Origin: Bacillus sp. SG-1
Lineage (GTDB): Bacteria; Bacillota; Bacilli; Bacillales; Bacillaceae_B
Assembly: GCF_000181495.1 (NCBI RefSeq)
Contig: NZ_ABCF01000004.1
Coordinates: forward strand, 1 to 64,000
DNA: 64,000 nt
Direction: 5' to 3'
Shown here: piece after piece, positions 34,288-42,744 of the stretch
Numbering within the stretch: the first letter of the stretch is position 1
How the letters are laid out: each line of letters begins with the position of its first letter
Made by a program: the position numbers and the translations under genes
The notes under the pieces: model-generated
The model's input: the letters and a program-made list of their open reading frames with translations, nothing else
Database searches by the model: none
What the model was told of the DNA's origin: nothing

Positions 34288-34557
34288 TATATGGAAAGCG
34301 TTAAAGTAGGAGAAGTATTTACACTAATCGATGAAGAGGATCAGGAACAGGATATCGAAGTACTTGCTACCCTGACACTGGACGGAGATGAGTATGCCGC
34401 TGTAGCCTTTGCAGACGATGTAAAGGAGCAGTCTCAGGAAGACATGGATATTTTCTTTTTGAAAGTAGACGCTGAGGGCGATCTTACAGGAATAGAAGAT
34501 GATGAAGAATTTGCGAAGGTATCAACGGAGTTTGCCAAAAATATGGAGCAGCTTTAG
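34288..34557 (+). CDS. DUF1292 family protein (YrzB-like)
   Basis: An 89-residue, very acidic protein starting MESVKVGEVFTLIDEEDQEQDIEV, resembling the DUF1292/YrzB family with its EEY-type core (DGDEYAAVAFAD). ATG 34288 is chosen with AAAGGAGAAT 7 bp upstream over an in-frame TTG at 34273. The function of the family is unknown; the usual yrzB neighbours (ruvX, yrrL) are absent, so this is a paralogue or a moved gene. A terminator follows. Confidence 0.75.
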   Translation, partial: YMESVKVGEVFTLIDEEDQEQDIEVLATLTLDGDEYAAVAFADDVKEQSQEDMDIFFLKVDAEGDLTGIEDDEEFAKVSTEFAKNMEQL

Positions 34558-34568
34558 TACCAACTTTT

Positions 34569-34602
34569 AGTGCTTCATATTAATTGTGAAGCACTTTTTT
34601 GT
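34569..34602 (+). terminator. Rho-independent terminator
   Basis: AGTGCTTCA and TGAAGCACT pair around TATTAATTG, followed by T6. Confidence 0.85.
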
Positions 34603-34679
34603 TTTCGTAAATTGAAGTTAGTTTATTACAGTTTGAAGCAGCTATTGGTGGTTTAGCCTGGTGAGTGCTTCATGAATGA

Positions 34680-34825
34680 ATCTTAAGACAGTTTTTGGAG
34701 AATAAGGGTCTCTTGTATGCTTCATGAGATTTTTTCTTGATCTATCGGTGATAGGGTGACTCATGAACCCTTCATAAGACACTTACCTTGATCTAACGCG
34801 ATTAGGGTGCCTCATGAGTATTTTA
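34680..34825. repeat. Degenerate ~50-bp tandem repeats (array 4)
   Basis: Three related segments share the words ATAAGGGT/ATAGGGT/TTAGGGT and TCATGA; the last two are 51 bp apart and the first about 48. It looks like a decayed version of the 52-53-bp arrays and lies upstream of a DMT permease gene. Confidence 0.45.
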
Positions 34826-34942
34826 GTTGTACACTAAATCATTTAAAAACGTCTCAGAAAAATCCCGATGCCATTTTTCTTTACAGCGGGACAGCACCCT
34901 GCTAAATTTAACATTATCATCTTAGAAAGAAGTGTGAAGAGA

Positions 34943-35863
34943 GTGTCCAAGTGGGGGCTATATTTATTATTGTTTTTATTGATGGTGATCTGGGGCTTCA
35001 ATGTTTCAGCCATTAAGATTCTTGTTACTTATTTTCCACCAGTTATGATTCAGGGTGTTCGTGTCATGATGGCCGGATTGGCCGTCATCCTTTTTTTGCT
35101 TGTTAAAAAAAGCTTTCACAAACTCTCTCGAAAGAGCTTGATCGGAATATTTTCTGCTGCGATATTTGGCGTCTTGGGCCATCATCTTTTTCTTGCTATC
35201 GGGCTCACAGCAACAACCGCTACCAATGCAGGCCTGATTTTGGGGCTTGTCCCATTATCAACCTCTGTCATGGCAATGATTTTCTTAAATGAAAAGCTCA
35301 CAATTACAAAAGGATTTGGAATATTGGCTGCTTTAATGGGAGTTTATCTAATTGTCATGAACGAAAAAGGAACCCTTTCCGGATTATCTGTTGGCGATTT
35401 ATATATCCTGGGGGCAGTCTTAACACAGGCGGTTAGTTTTATCTTAATCAAAAAATTAAGTGTCAGCATAGATTCCAGACAGATGACTGGCATGATGCTG
35501 TTCATGGGCTCGATCCTGTTGATTGCCGCCAGTTTCTTTTTCCCTGCAAATGAGGCTGTCTTCTCACTGGATAAACCACAATTTGTCTGGTGGACACTGA
35601 TAGGTTCGGCAATCCTGGCAACCGGTCTTGGACACATGCTCTATAATTACAGCATCCATAGGCTGGGAGCAGGATCAACTTCCATTTTCATTAACCTGAC
35701 TCCATTCTTTTCGATAGTGGGTTCGTCCGTGTTCCTTGGGGAGCAGATTCAGTCAAAACATTGGATAGGCTTTTGCTTCATTGTGTTTGGCGTCCTTCTC
35801 GGAACCGGGACATTCAAAGTCCTGATGAAGATGCGCAGGAAACAGCATTCTTTATCTGCTTAA
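34943..35863 (+). CDS. EamA/DMT family permease
   Basis: About 306 residues with ten predicted helices. It starts VSKWGLYLLLFLLMVIWGFN, has the first-repeat motif AIFGVLGHHLFLAIGLTATTATNAGLI, and ends LTPFFSIVGSSVFLGEQI. It is an exporter-type drug/metabolite transporter of unknown substrate, a distant paralogue of the one at 29.6 kb. GTG 34943 is preferred as start because an in-frame ATG at 34868 would add 25 residues before the first helix, untypical of the family; the site is not strong. It is followed 24 bp later by a small gene, probably in the same transcript. Confidence 0.8.
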   Translation: MSKWGLYLLLFLLMVIWGFNVSAIKILVTYFPPVMIQGVRVMMAGLAVILFLLVKKSFHKLSRKSLIGIFSAAIFGVLGHHLFLAIGLTATTATNAGLILGLVPLSTSVMAMIFLNEKLTITKGFGILAALMGVYLIVMNEKGTLSGLSVGDLYILGAVLTQAVSFILIKKLSVSIDSRQMTGMMLFMGSILLIAASFFFPANEAVFSLDKPQFVWWTLIGSAILATGLGHMLYNYSIHRLGAGSTSIFINLTPFFSIVGSSVFLGEQIQSKHWIGFCFIVFGVLLGTGTFKVLMKMRRKQHSLSA

Positions 35864-35887
35864 GAATAATCAAAAAGGAGCCGATTT

Positions 35888-36172
35888 ATGCTTGTTCTAC
35901 TTCTGCTTCTATTGACTGGAGCACTTATAGCAGGTTTTATTCAAAAATATATCCTACGAATAAAAGAGCCGGATGTAGAGGAACTATGGGAGGAACTTGA
36001 AGAGCAGGACTGGTACAGGGAACTGAAGGCGCACCCGGAAATAGAGGAATTTGTTGAAACTTCCAAGAGGGACGGGTTGTTGAACGATCCTTATTATGTG
36101 AGGAAAATTATCGATAATGAAGGCCACAGAGCGGGTTTCATTAATTATGTTAAGAAAAAGACAGCGGAGTAA
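35888..36172 (+). CDS. Small membrane-anchored protein, 94 aa
   Basis: One N-terminal transmembrane helix (VLLLLLLTGALIAGFI) is followed by a charged helical cytoplasmic domain (EPDVEELWEELEEQDWYRELKAH and ending FINYVKKKTAE). I do not recognise the family. AAAGGAGCCG precedes the ATG. It ends at a bidirectional terminator facing the GH18 gene. Co-transcription with the upstream DMT permease is likely from the 24-bp spacing. Confidence 0.7.
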   Translation: MLVLLLLLLTGALIAGFIQKYILRIKEPDVEELWEELEEQDWYRELKAHPEIEEFVETSKRDGLLNDPYYVRKIIDNEGHRAGFINYVKKKTAE

Positions 36173-36190
36173 GATTCCGCTGTCTTTTTC
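36155..36190. terminator. Bidirectional terminator
   Basis: AAAAAGACAGCGGA and TTCCGCTGTCTTTTT form a 14-bp stem with A and T runs at both ends between convergent genes. Confidence 0.9.
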
Positions 36191-37349
36191 ATTGTACTGC
36201 CCAAAACATATTTTTTTCTTTTTCTGCCGTTTTCGTAAGAACATCCGAAATCGCTTTCGTCAAGCTGTGTTCTCCTCGGGCATCATGTCCTGCTTCCCAA
36301 AGCATCATCCCGCCGAATTCATTGTTCAGGGCCAATTCGGTTTTTCTCTGGATTGTATCTTTGCCATTATAATGATAGGTAATGCCTTCAATTGTGACAG
36401 TATCTTTTCCAGCATTCTCGACTCCTTTTTTAATTACTGCAGAGTATGAGATCGCTGACTTGGAAGGTTCTTCAGGCTGTGCATAAAACGGAACGCCCAG
36501 GACCAATTTATCCTTCGGGAGTCCATGAACGTCAAATAGTTCACTCCAGTAACGGACCACATTTTCTGTATAAGGATAAGGGGAGAGGTTGGCTGCATTG
36601 TAGCCGCCGTCCCAATGGCCATCATAAGCCATGATATTGACATAATCCACATCCTCAAACATAGAAGGGAGGAAGATGACAGATTTATTTTCCTGTCCAG
36701 TTACACTGTCGACTTTTGAATAAACAGCGATAGACAGCTCTTTATCTAATACTTCAAGTTTTGTATTCAATTCTCTTATAAATCCTGCTAAATGTTCAGC
36801 ATCGTCTTGAGAGCGGGGATGCTCGAAGTCAATATCGACTCCATCCAGGCTCTCTTGCTTAACCATCTTTATCAATTCATCGACAAGTTTTGTTCTCGCA
36901 GTCCCATTGGATATCGCTTGTTTGAAGTAGGGGTAAGATTCACCGCCGCTAATATGAAACCAGCCTCCAACTGCAAGCAGGACTTTGGTATTTTGTTCAT
37001 GCGCGAGCCTCACCGTTTTCCGCAAGTTCTCCCTTGCGTAATCACCGCTCATAAGCAAGTCGCCATTTTTAGATGGATGGGCAAAAGAAAAAATAACATG
37101 GGATAAATGATTATATTCTGTTTTATCCGGATCATGATAATCTTGTACATACCCCATCAGCACCTTGGAAGAGGCTGTGTTCTTTTCAGGTACTTCCTTT
37201 GTGGTTAACTTCATATCCGCACTCCGTGAATGGTGGAAATCGGGATTTATTTTAATAGACTTTGCTTCTATATAAGCAATTCCTGCGTAAAAGCCTCCGG
37301 CAAACGTAAAAGTAAGTACCAGGGTCAGCAGTATACTAATCTTTTTCAT
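36189..37349 (-). CDS. Glycoside hydrolase family 18 protein (chitinase-like), secreted
   Basis: A 386-residue protein with an N-terminal signal or anchor (ISILLTLVLTFTFAGGFYAG) and a GH18 TIM barrel. The catalytic signature is exact: LDGVDIDFEHP, with the proton-donor Glu. The barrel landmarks VLMGYVQDYHDPD, KVLLAVGGW and VNIMAYDGHWDGGYN are also present. GH18 enzymes cleave beta-1,4 N-acetylglucosamine links in chitin or, in spore-formers, cortex-related glycans. The absence of a chitin-binding or LysM domain leaves the substrate open. AGGAGGCATAGC precedes the ATG. Confidence 0.88.
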   Translation of the reverse strand: MKKISILLTLVLTFTFAGGFYAGIAYIEAKSIKINPDFHHSRSADMKLTTKEVPEKNTASSKVLMGYVQDYHDPDKTEYNHLSHVIFSFAHPSKNGDLLMSGDYARENLRKTVRLAHEQNTKVLLAVGGWFHISGGESYPYFKQAISNGTARTKLVDELIKMVKQESLDGVDIDFEHPRSQDDAEHLAGFIRELNTKLEVLDKELSIAVYSKVDSVTGQENKSVIFLPSMFEDVDYVNIMAYDGHWDGGYNAANLSPYPYTENVVRYWSELFDVHGLPKDKLVLGVPFYAQPEEPSKSAISYSAVIKKGVENAGKDTVTIEGITYHYNGKDTIQRKTELALNNEFGGMMLWEAGHDARGEHSLTKAISDVLTKTAEKEKNMFWAVQ

Positions 37350-37515
37350 GGATGCTATGCCTCCTGTCAGACTTCAACATTTAAAAGTTTAACAGATAAC
37401 AAGAGCAGTGAATGCTGGTAATATAAGGCTGAAAATCAGGTGTACAGTCTTGAAATGTACAATTCCAGCCGGAAGAGCTGCAGCTCTTGAGGTGATGTAC
37501 AGTGCAGGATGAATA

Positions 37516-37660
37516 ATGAATGATGAATGCCGTGCATCATTTTGCATTTTTGATAGAATGATGTACCTCGTTGAGCGAGCGCCTCTCATCATTGCGTGAT
37601 CGTTGATGAAATGATGTAACACGCAAGGCAAGTACACCTCATCATTTGGGGGTTGTGTAC
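37516..37660. repeat. Phased 52/53-bp tandem repeats (array 7)
   Basis: CATCATT recurs at 37535, 37587 and 37640 (steps of 52 and 53 bp), each preceded by AATGATG-type complement 23 bp earlier. The same ATGATG-N23-CATCAT layout is seen in the 40.6-kb array. It lies upstream of the GH18 gene. Confidence 0.6.
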
Positions 37661-37681
37661 CTGCTTACCGTCTTTTCAAAA

Positions 37682-38031
37682 AACTCTTTTCGTAAATATT
37701 GTTGCTATTTGGATGAGATAGTTGATTTCCGCTTCAGGTGTGCGACTCCGCGGGGCGGGCGGTGAGCCTCCTCGGCTGCGCCTGTATAAAAAGTGGAAGC
37801 GCCCTGTTCAGCCCCGACAGGCAAATGTTCCTGAGAGAAAAAAAGGCGATCTTCCCTTTTATTCTCTCAGGGTTATTTGACCCAGAGGGGCTGGGCGCTG
37901 CAACTGGATTGGGGGTCTCACCTGTCCCGCTAGTCCCGCAGGAGATCGCACACCTTACTCTCCAATCAACTATTCGCAAAAAAACATCTAGAAGAATTAG
38001 TTAAAAATCAACAATCATTTAGAAAACAGCC
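37682..38031. mobile_element. Family II MITE-like element with target duplication (copy B)
   Basis: The left end AACTCTTTTCGTAAATATTG and the right end CAACAATCATTTAGAAAACAGCC match the MITE family I termini, while the interior is the GC-rich family II core. It is flanked by TTTCAAAA (37674-37681) and TTTCTAAA (38032-38039), a 7/8 match. At 350 bp it is the best-defined member of family II. Confidence 0.75.
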
Positions 38032-38207
38032 TTTCTAAAAATAGCCTAATGAATGACAAAAAATGGTGACACTCTATTAATCTGCCAGTTATGTTATTCA
38101 CGAGCACAGATGACACTTGATTCACTAAATCGGATCTATTCATTTAAAGGAATTCCCAGCTCAAATATAGAAGTCTTCTATAACCTAATCAAACGGAGTT
38201 GTAACCA

Positions 38208-39050
38208 ATGATTAAACACTACTCACCTTCAGACTTTTCTGTCGCCAAAGAATTTATTGATACCATTGATGGCGGTTATGATTTTTTTAATATAGAAGAA
38301 ATTGAGAGGGATGCCGGATTCTTCATTTTTTACGTCGAGGATGACGTAAAGGGCGCTGCCTATGCAGTTTTTTCAGTGAACGGAGCCGGTGAAAAACAGG
38401 CAGATCTCACAATATACGTTAAACCCTCTTTCCGTAAGAAGGGGATCGGTACCGAGCTGTTTCGTGTACTATCAGCCTATGCAGAGAACGAGAACCAGGA
38501 GGTCCTCACCGCACATGTTCAAATGGATAAGAAGGAACGCGATTCTTTTTTCCAGAGAAACGGAATGGAAAAATGGTGGGGGTCCAATGGTCTGGTTTAT
38601 CAAGGGAGCTTATTCCCGGAACCAGAAGTAACATTTGAGCCCTATGAAAATAAACACTTCGATCAGTTTGTGAAGGTTGTTCAGGATTGCTATTATCCTA
38701 TTCAGGAATCAAACGACCTGAAACCGTATCTCGCTTCTCCCACAAGTGTGAGGACCTATCAATTGAGAGATCCAGAAGATGTCTATGTGGCCATGGATGG
38801 AAACCAAATAATGGCGTCAGTTTCCATCGGCAAAGGAGAAGTGGATAATTTAATGGTTTCCCCTCAATATCAAGGAAGAGGATTGGGAAGGCAGGCCCTT
38901 CAGTTTGCCATGAACAAAATGCTGAAAAGTGGGTATGAAGAAATACATATTTGCTATATGGACAACAATACAGCGGCCGAAAATCTATATTACAGCGCGG
39001 GATTCGAGTTTTTGCAGCATACTGAGGTCTATCGAAAATATATCAAGTGA
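38208..39050 (+). CDS. GNAT family N-acetyltransferase, two-domain
   Basis: A 280-residue protein with two GNAT domains. Both have acetyl-CoA signatures: YVKPSFRKKGIGTELFRVL in the first half and LMVSPQYQGRGLGRQALQFAM in the second, followed by NNTAAENLYYSAGFEF. Such double-GNAT proteins resemble mycothiol synthase in layout, but the substrate here is unknown. GGAGTTGTAACC precedes the ATG. It is followed 17 bp later by the gene at 39068, probably in one operon with the SRPBCC gene. Confidence 0.85.
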   Translation: MIKHYSPSDFSVAKEFIDTIDGGYDFFNIEEIERDAGFFIFYVEDDVKGAAYAVFSVNGAGEKQADLTIYVKPSFRKKGIGTELFRVLSAYAENENQEVLTAHVQMDKKERDSFFQRNGMEKWWGSNGLVYQGSLFPEPEVTFEPYENKHFDQFVKVVQDCYYPIQESNDLKPYLASPTSVRTYQLRDPEDVYVAMDGNQIMASVSIGKGEVDNLMVSPQYQGRGLGRQALQFAMNKMLKSGYEEIHICYMDNNTAAENLYYSAGFEFLQHTEVYRKYIK

Positions 39051-39067
39051 TATGCAGAGGAGAAATT

Positions 39068-39988
39068 ATGAAACAACTACAAGGCTATATTCTGACAGAT
39101 GAGGTATTAAGAGAGTGGAGAGAACGGCTGGTTCCCTCTTATGATCTTTTATTCTTTCGGAACCAACTGGATTTTTTAACCTGTAAGGAATTCAGATCCG
39201 AAACCTCACAAACCTTCTCGCTGGATGATAAAACAGCTTTTGCAACCTGGGCTGTCAGTAAAGAAGCAAAATATTACACGACAATCGATAATGAGGAATT
39301 TTTGAAGCTGACCAAGGACCAGAAGAAGCAAATTATTAAAGAACAGTGGGAGCTGCGCAGAGGGATGATTCTATCGGAAGAGGAGATGATCTCCCTTTTA
39401 GCAATTAGAGACGATAAAACATTCCAAACCCTAGAGCAGTCTTCCTTTAAGAATCACGATAAAAAAATTTATATGATTCAAAGATTTCTGTTGGAATTGC
39501 TACCGTTAGAGTCACAAACAAATTTTCTCCTAAACTATGCAGCTATGTGGACCAATGATAAGGCAGTATATGCTGATCTGGATGAAGTCATCCGTAATGC
39601 ATTTAAGAAAGAATATGGTACACTCGCACCTTTCTTTGACCATTTTTCTTCTAAAAACGGTCCTAATTGTTTTGCCGCTGCTGCCGCAGGTTTTACGGGA
39701 GAGATGAATATCATTGAGGAATGGATGAACCCTGACAGGTTTTTTGAGTTGCTGAAACGACATCAATACTTTCAACACGATCCCGGCCATTTAAAGGAAA
39801 GGGATGTACTGGTTTGGAAAAACGAACAAGGGCAAGCTGTTCACGCTGCGTTCCTGCTAAACAGCCGGTATTGCTTCAATAAGCATGGGCAAACAATGTT
39901 CAACCCATGGCAGGTATTGCCTGTAGAACAAGTTATGGATTCGTGGAGTCAAGATGGATACCAAATGGACCTATACAGGAGATTATAA
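39068..39988 (+). CDS. Hypothetical protein, possible papain-like C-terminal domain
   Basis: A 306-residue protein without signal peptide. I do not recognise the N-terminal two thirds (MKQLQGYILTDEVLREWRERL and on). The C-terminal part has NGPNCFAAAAAGF followed about 70 residues later by QAVHAAFLLNSRYCFNK. This Cys/His arrangement is reminiscent of NlpC/P60-like folds but unproven. ATG 39068 is chosen with AGAGGAG 9 bp upstream. It sits between a GNAT and an SRPBCC gene with short gaps, so the three are probably co-transcribed. Confidence 0.7.
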   Translation: MKQLQGYILTDEVLREWRERLVPSYDLLFFRNQLDFLTCKEFRSETSQTFSLDDKTAFATWAVSKEAKYYTTIDNEEFLKLTKDQKKQIIKEQWELRRGMILSEEEMISLLAIRDDKTFQTLEQSSFKNHDKKIYMIQRFLLELLPLESQTNFLLNYAAMWTNDKAVYADLDEVIRNAFKKEYGTLAPFFDHFSSKNGPNCFAAAAAGFTGEMNIIEEWMNPDRFFELLKRHQYFQHDPGHLKERDVLVWKNEQGQAVHAAFLLNSRYCFNKHGQTMFNPWQVLPVEQVMDSWSQDGYQMDLYRRL

Positions 39989-40013
39989 TCTTATAAAAAA
40001 AGGAGTTTTCAAA

Positions 40014-40451
40014 ATGGGAAAAAGTTTAACAACGGCCATGAAAATCCAAAGGCCAGCCTCAGAAGTATTCCAAGCATTAATCAATCCAGAGCAAATGTCT
40101 AATTATTGGTTTTCTTCAGGATCGGGGAGAATAGAAGAAGGAAAAACCATTACATGGCGATATGATGAATATAATGCAGAAGGAATAGTGAATATATTGG
40201 AGGTTGTGGATCCTGCCAAAATTGTATTCACATGGGGAGACCCTGAACAGCCCACAACCGTTACCATCAAGCTTGAGGAGCAGGAAAAAGATTCAACTGT
40301 TATCCGCGTAACCGAATCCGGTTTTGGAGAAAATCCCGATTTAGAGAGAATGCTAGGCCAGAAAGAAGGATGGGTCTACATGTTAACCTGTTTGAAAGCC
40401 TATACTGAAAACGGAGTCAACTCTCTAAGAGCGTCGCTTGTACATAGCTGA
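40014..40451 (+). CDS. SRPBCC (START/AHSA1-like) family protein
   Basis: A 145-residue ligand-binding-fold protein starting MGKSLTTAMKIQRPASEVFQALINPEQMSNYWFSSGSG, the classic N-terminal helix-grip pattern of AHSA1/CalC-type proteins. It ends GWVYMLTCLKAYTENG. Members bind hydrophobic ligands or act as co-chaperone-like domains; the ligand is unknown. ATG 40014 has AAAGGAG upstream; the frame is open further upstream inside the previous gene but without a site. It is the last gene of the 38.2-kb cluster. Confidence 0.85.
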   Translation: MGKSLTTAMKIQRPASEVFQALINPEQMSNYWFSSGSGRIEEGKTITWRYDEYNAEGIVNILEVVDPAKIVFTWGDPEQPTTVTIKLEEQEKDSTVIRVTESGFGENPDLERMLGQKEGWVYMLTCLKAYTENGVNSLRASLVHS

Positions 40452-40622
40452 TTACTAAACAGGCAGAGGAGGAAAAATCATGTAACCCAGTTATCAATGA
40501 GAGTGCAAGGCAATAGGGTTCCTCCTCAGGATGCATTTGTCATCCGGCCGGAAAAGGTATATAAAATGTTTCTGCATCTTTTATAGGGGAGAATATTGAC
40601 ATGAAAATCCGATATGCCGTAA

Positions 40623-41062
40623 ATGATGTCCTAATAACTTCTCTATTCATACATCATTCTTATGATTCTATGAAAATCATGTACTAATCCCCACACTTTT
40701 AGGGCATCATTACCCAAATACCTGAAAATGATGTCCTAATAAATGCTTTATTCATACATCATTTCTATGATTCTATGAAAATCATGTACTAATCCCCACA
40801 CTTTTAGGGCATCATTACTCAAATATCTGAAAATGATGTCCTAATAAATGCTTTATTCATACATCATTTCTATGATTCTATGAAAATCATGTCTTAATCC
40901 TCACACTTTTTGGGCATCATTACCCCAATATCTGAAAATGATGTCCTAATAAATGCTTTATTTATACATCATTTCTATGATTCTATGAAAATCATGTCCT
41001 AAACCCCACACTTTTTGGGCATCATTACTCAAATACCTAAAAATGATGTCCCAATCACAGGA
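40623..41062. repeat. Phased 105-bp (52+53) tandem array (array 5)
   Basis: ATGATGTCC recurs at 40623, 40728, 40833, 40938 and 41043, an exact 105-bp step. Each 105-bp unit consists of two related halves of about 52.5 bp, one starting near AAATGATGTCCTAAT and the other near AAAATCATGTACTAAT. Arms such as ATGATG and CATCAT (23 bp apart) and GGGCATCATT with AAATGATGTCC are inverted. The units are nearly identical except the first and last. It lies between convergent genes. Confidence 0.9.
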
Positions 41063-41081
41063 CGATCATTCAAAAACAAGC

Positions 41082-41113
41082 AAAATGGACAAGTCAGGAC
41101 TTGTCCGTTTTCT
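41082..41113. terminator. Terminator (minus-strand gene, possibly bidirectional)
   Basis: AAAATGGACAAGTC and GACTTGTCCGTTTT form a long stem with a 2-4-nt loop, immediately past the glutathione peroxidase stop. Confidence 0.8.
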
Positions 41114-41118
41114 TATGC

Positions 41119-41682
41119 TTACACCGCAGCAGCGGCCAGCAAATTCTCAATATCCAGTTCCATATCAATTGGATCGGTCGTACATTCAAATCGTTTTACC
41201 ACTTCTCCGTTGCCATCGATCAGAAACTTAGTGAAGTTCCATTTGATGGAGTAGTCATCTGTCAGGTATTCAGGATGTTTTGTATTCAAAAGCGGGATTA
41301 GAATTTTCGCAACAGGGTGGAACTTATTGAATCCTTCAAAAGATTTTTGATGTGTCAAATAATCAAATAAAGGATGCATGTTTTTATCACGAACATCAAT
41401 TTTTTGGAATAAAGGAAAATTAACTCCGTAGTTCAGTAGGCAGCTGTTTTGGATTTGATCATTTGTATCAGGCTCCTGGTTATCAAACTGATTGCATGGA
41501 AAACCTAAAATAACGAAATCTTTATCTTTATAGCGGTCATACAGTTTTTGAAGATCTTCATATTGATAAGTGAAGCCGCACCTTCCTGCAGTATTGACGA
41601 TTAGTACGATTTTCCCTTTATATTCTTCCAGTGATTTTTCCTGTCCATTCATCGCAGTAGCTGAGTAGTTATAAATGCTCAT
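41119..41682 (-). CDS. Glutathione peroxidase family protein (thiol peroxidase)
   Basis: A 187-residue peroxidase of the Cys-type Gpx family (BsaA-like). The peroxidatic cysteine is in VNTAGRCGFTYQYEDLQ, with the conserved Gln in FPCNQFDNQEP and Trp-Asn in KWNFTKFLID, completing the catalytic tetrad. Bacterial members normally use thioredoxin rather than glutathione. The start is set at ATG 41682 with AGGAGGAAG upstream, although the frame is open for another 20 codons. It is a single-gene unit with a terminator. Confidence 0.92.
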   Translation of the reverse strand: MSIYNYSATAMNGQEKSLEEYKGKIVLIVNTAGRCGFTYQYEDLQKLYDRYKDKDFVILGFPCNQFDNQEPDTNDQIQNSCLLNYGVNFPLFQKIDVRDKNMHPLFDYLTHQKSFEGFNKFHPVAKILIPLLNTKHPEYLTDDYSIKWNFTKFLIDGNGEVVKRFECTTDPIDMELDIENLLAAAAV

Positions 41683-41915
41683 ATGTCTTCCTCCTGTGTA
41701 GTTAAATATTACTATGTAAAAAGCAATACATTTATTATACATTAATGATACATAGTTTCAACAGATTTGTCTTGAATTAAAAATATTTATATTCAAGACT
41801 TACCCGATATAATCAAACAAGGACACAAAAACCGGTTTCTTTTGGAAAAATTTCTATAAAAATAGTTTGATAAACATAAATCATATGTTAGAATGCATAT
41901 AAATAAATAGCCGAG

Positions 41916-42014
41916 CAAAACCACTGGGGGAGCCTTTTAAAGGCTGAGATTAAAGTGTACTACTTTAAGACCCTTTGAACCTGATCTAGTTCATACTAGC
42001 GGAGGGAAGTGTAG
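41916..42014 (+). ncRNA. TPP (THI-box) riboswitch
   Basis: It has the THI-box consensus segments: ACCACTGGGGGAGCC, GGCTGAGATTAAAG, ACCCTTTGAACCTGATCTAG and CATACTAGCGGAGGGAAGTG. It binds thiamine pyrophosphate and precedes the thiazole biosynthesis operon, with a terminator as expression platform. Confidence 0.95.
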
Positions 42015-42047
42015 TCTGAATGATTGAATATTTCAAAAAATCACTCA

Positions 42048-42085
42048 AGCCGCCTTCCCGTGCAATCAGGGAGGCGGCTTTTTTA
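42048..42085 (+). terminator. TPP riboswitch terminator
   Basis: AAGCCGCCTTCCC and GGGAGGCGGCTT pair around GTGCAATCA-like loop sequence, with T6 behind. It is the expression platform for tenI and the genes after it. Confidence 0.9.
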
Positions 42086-42117
42086 ATGATTTATAGTTTG
42101 CTAAAAGGGAGTTTTCT

Positions 42118-42744
42118 ATGAAAAAACCTGTTCTGCATGCTGTCACCACAGGAAAGAAATCCATTGAGGAGACCGCTTCAATCTGCCTGGACATCAGTCC
42201 TCATGTGGAGGCCATACATATCAGAGAGCACACAAAAACAGCAAGAGAAATCTATGAATTAGGCAAAAAAATGATAGACTTTGGAATCCCGGCTGACCAG
42301 ATCATTATCAACAACCGGGTTGACGTTGCAGCGGCTTTAGGAATCTGCCCCGTACAACTGGGCTATCACAGCCTGCCTGTGAATGTGGTGAAGGAGTCCT
42401 TTTCCAGGCTCTCAATCGGGAAGTCTGTACACTCCTTGTTGGAAGCCGTTGAAGCAGAGGAAGAGGGAGCTGACTATATCTTGTTTGGCCATGTCTATCC
42501 GACCTCATCCAAAAAAGGGCTAACACCAAGAGGATTGGACGAACTAACACAATTGATCTCAAACGTTACTATCCCTGTAATTGCCATTGGGGGGATACTG
42601 CCTTCAAATGCCAGGGAGGTTATTCAAAAAGGATGTTCCGGTATTGCGGTGATGTCCGGAATTTTTGATGCAGTGGATCCGGTTAAGGCAGCAATCGACT
42701 ATCAAAACCACCTGGAGTTGATATTCCATGAACAATTTTTATGA
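42118..42744 (+). CDS. tenI: Thiazole tautomerase
   Basis: TenI aromatises the thiazole carboxylate made by ThiG. The 208-residue TIM-barrel protein resembles ThiE but carries TenI features: AIHIREHTKTAREIYEL, then IINNRVDVAAALGI, then GYHSLPVNVVKESF. The end is GVCSGIAVMSGIF-like (GCSGIAVMSGIFDA). It begins the operon after the TPP riboswitch, with AAAGGGAG near the ATG. It overlaps thiO by 17 bases. tenA, which precedes tenI in B. subtilis, is absent here. Confidence 0.88.
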   Translation: MKKPVLHAVTTGKKSIEETASICLDISPHVEAIHIREHTKTAREIYELGKKMIDFGIPADQIIINNRVDVAAALGICPVQLGYHSLPVNVVKESFSRLSIGKSVHSLLEAVEAEEEGADYILFGHVYPTSSKKGLTPRGLDELTQLISNVTIPVIAIGGILPSNAREVIQKGCSGIAVMSGIFDAVDPVKAAIDYQNHLELIFHEQFL

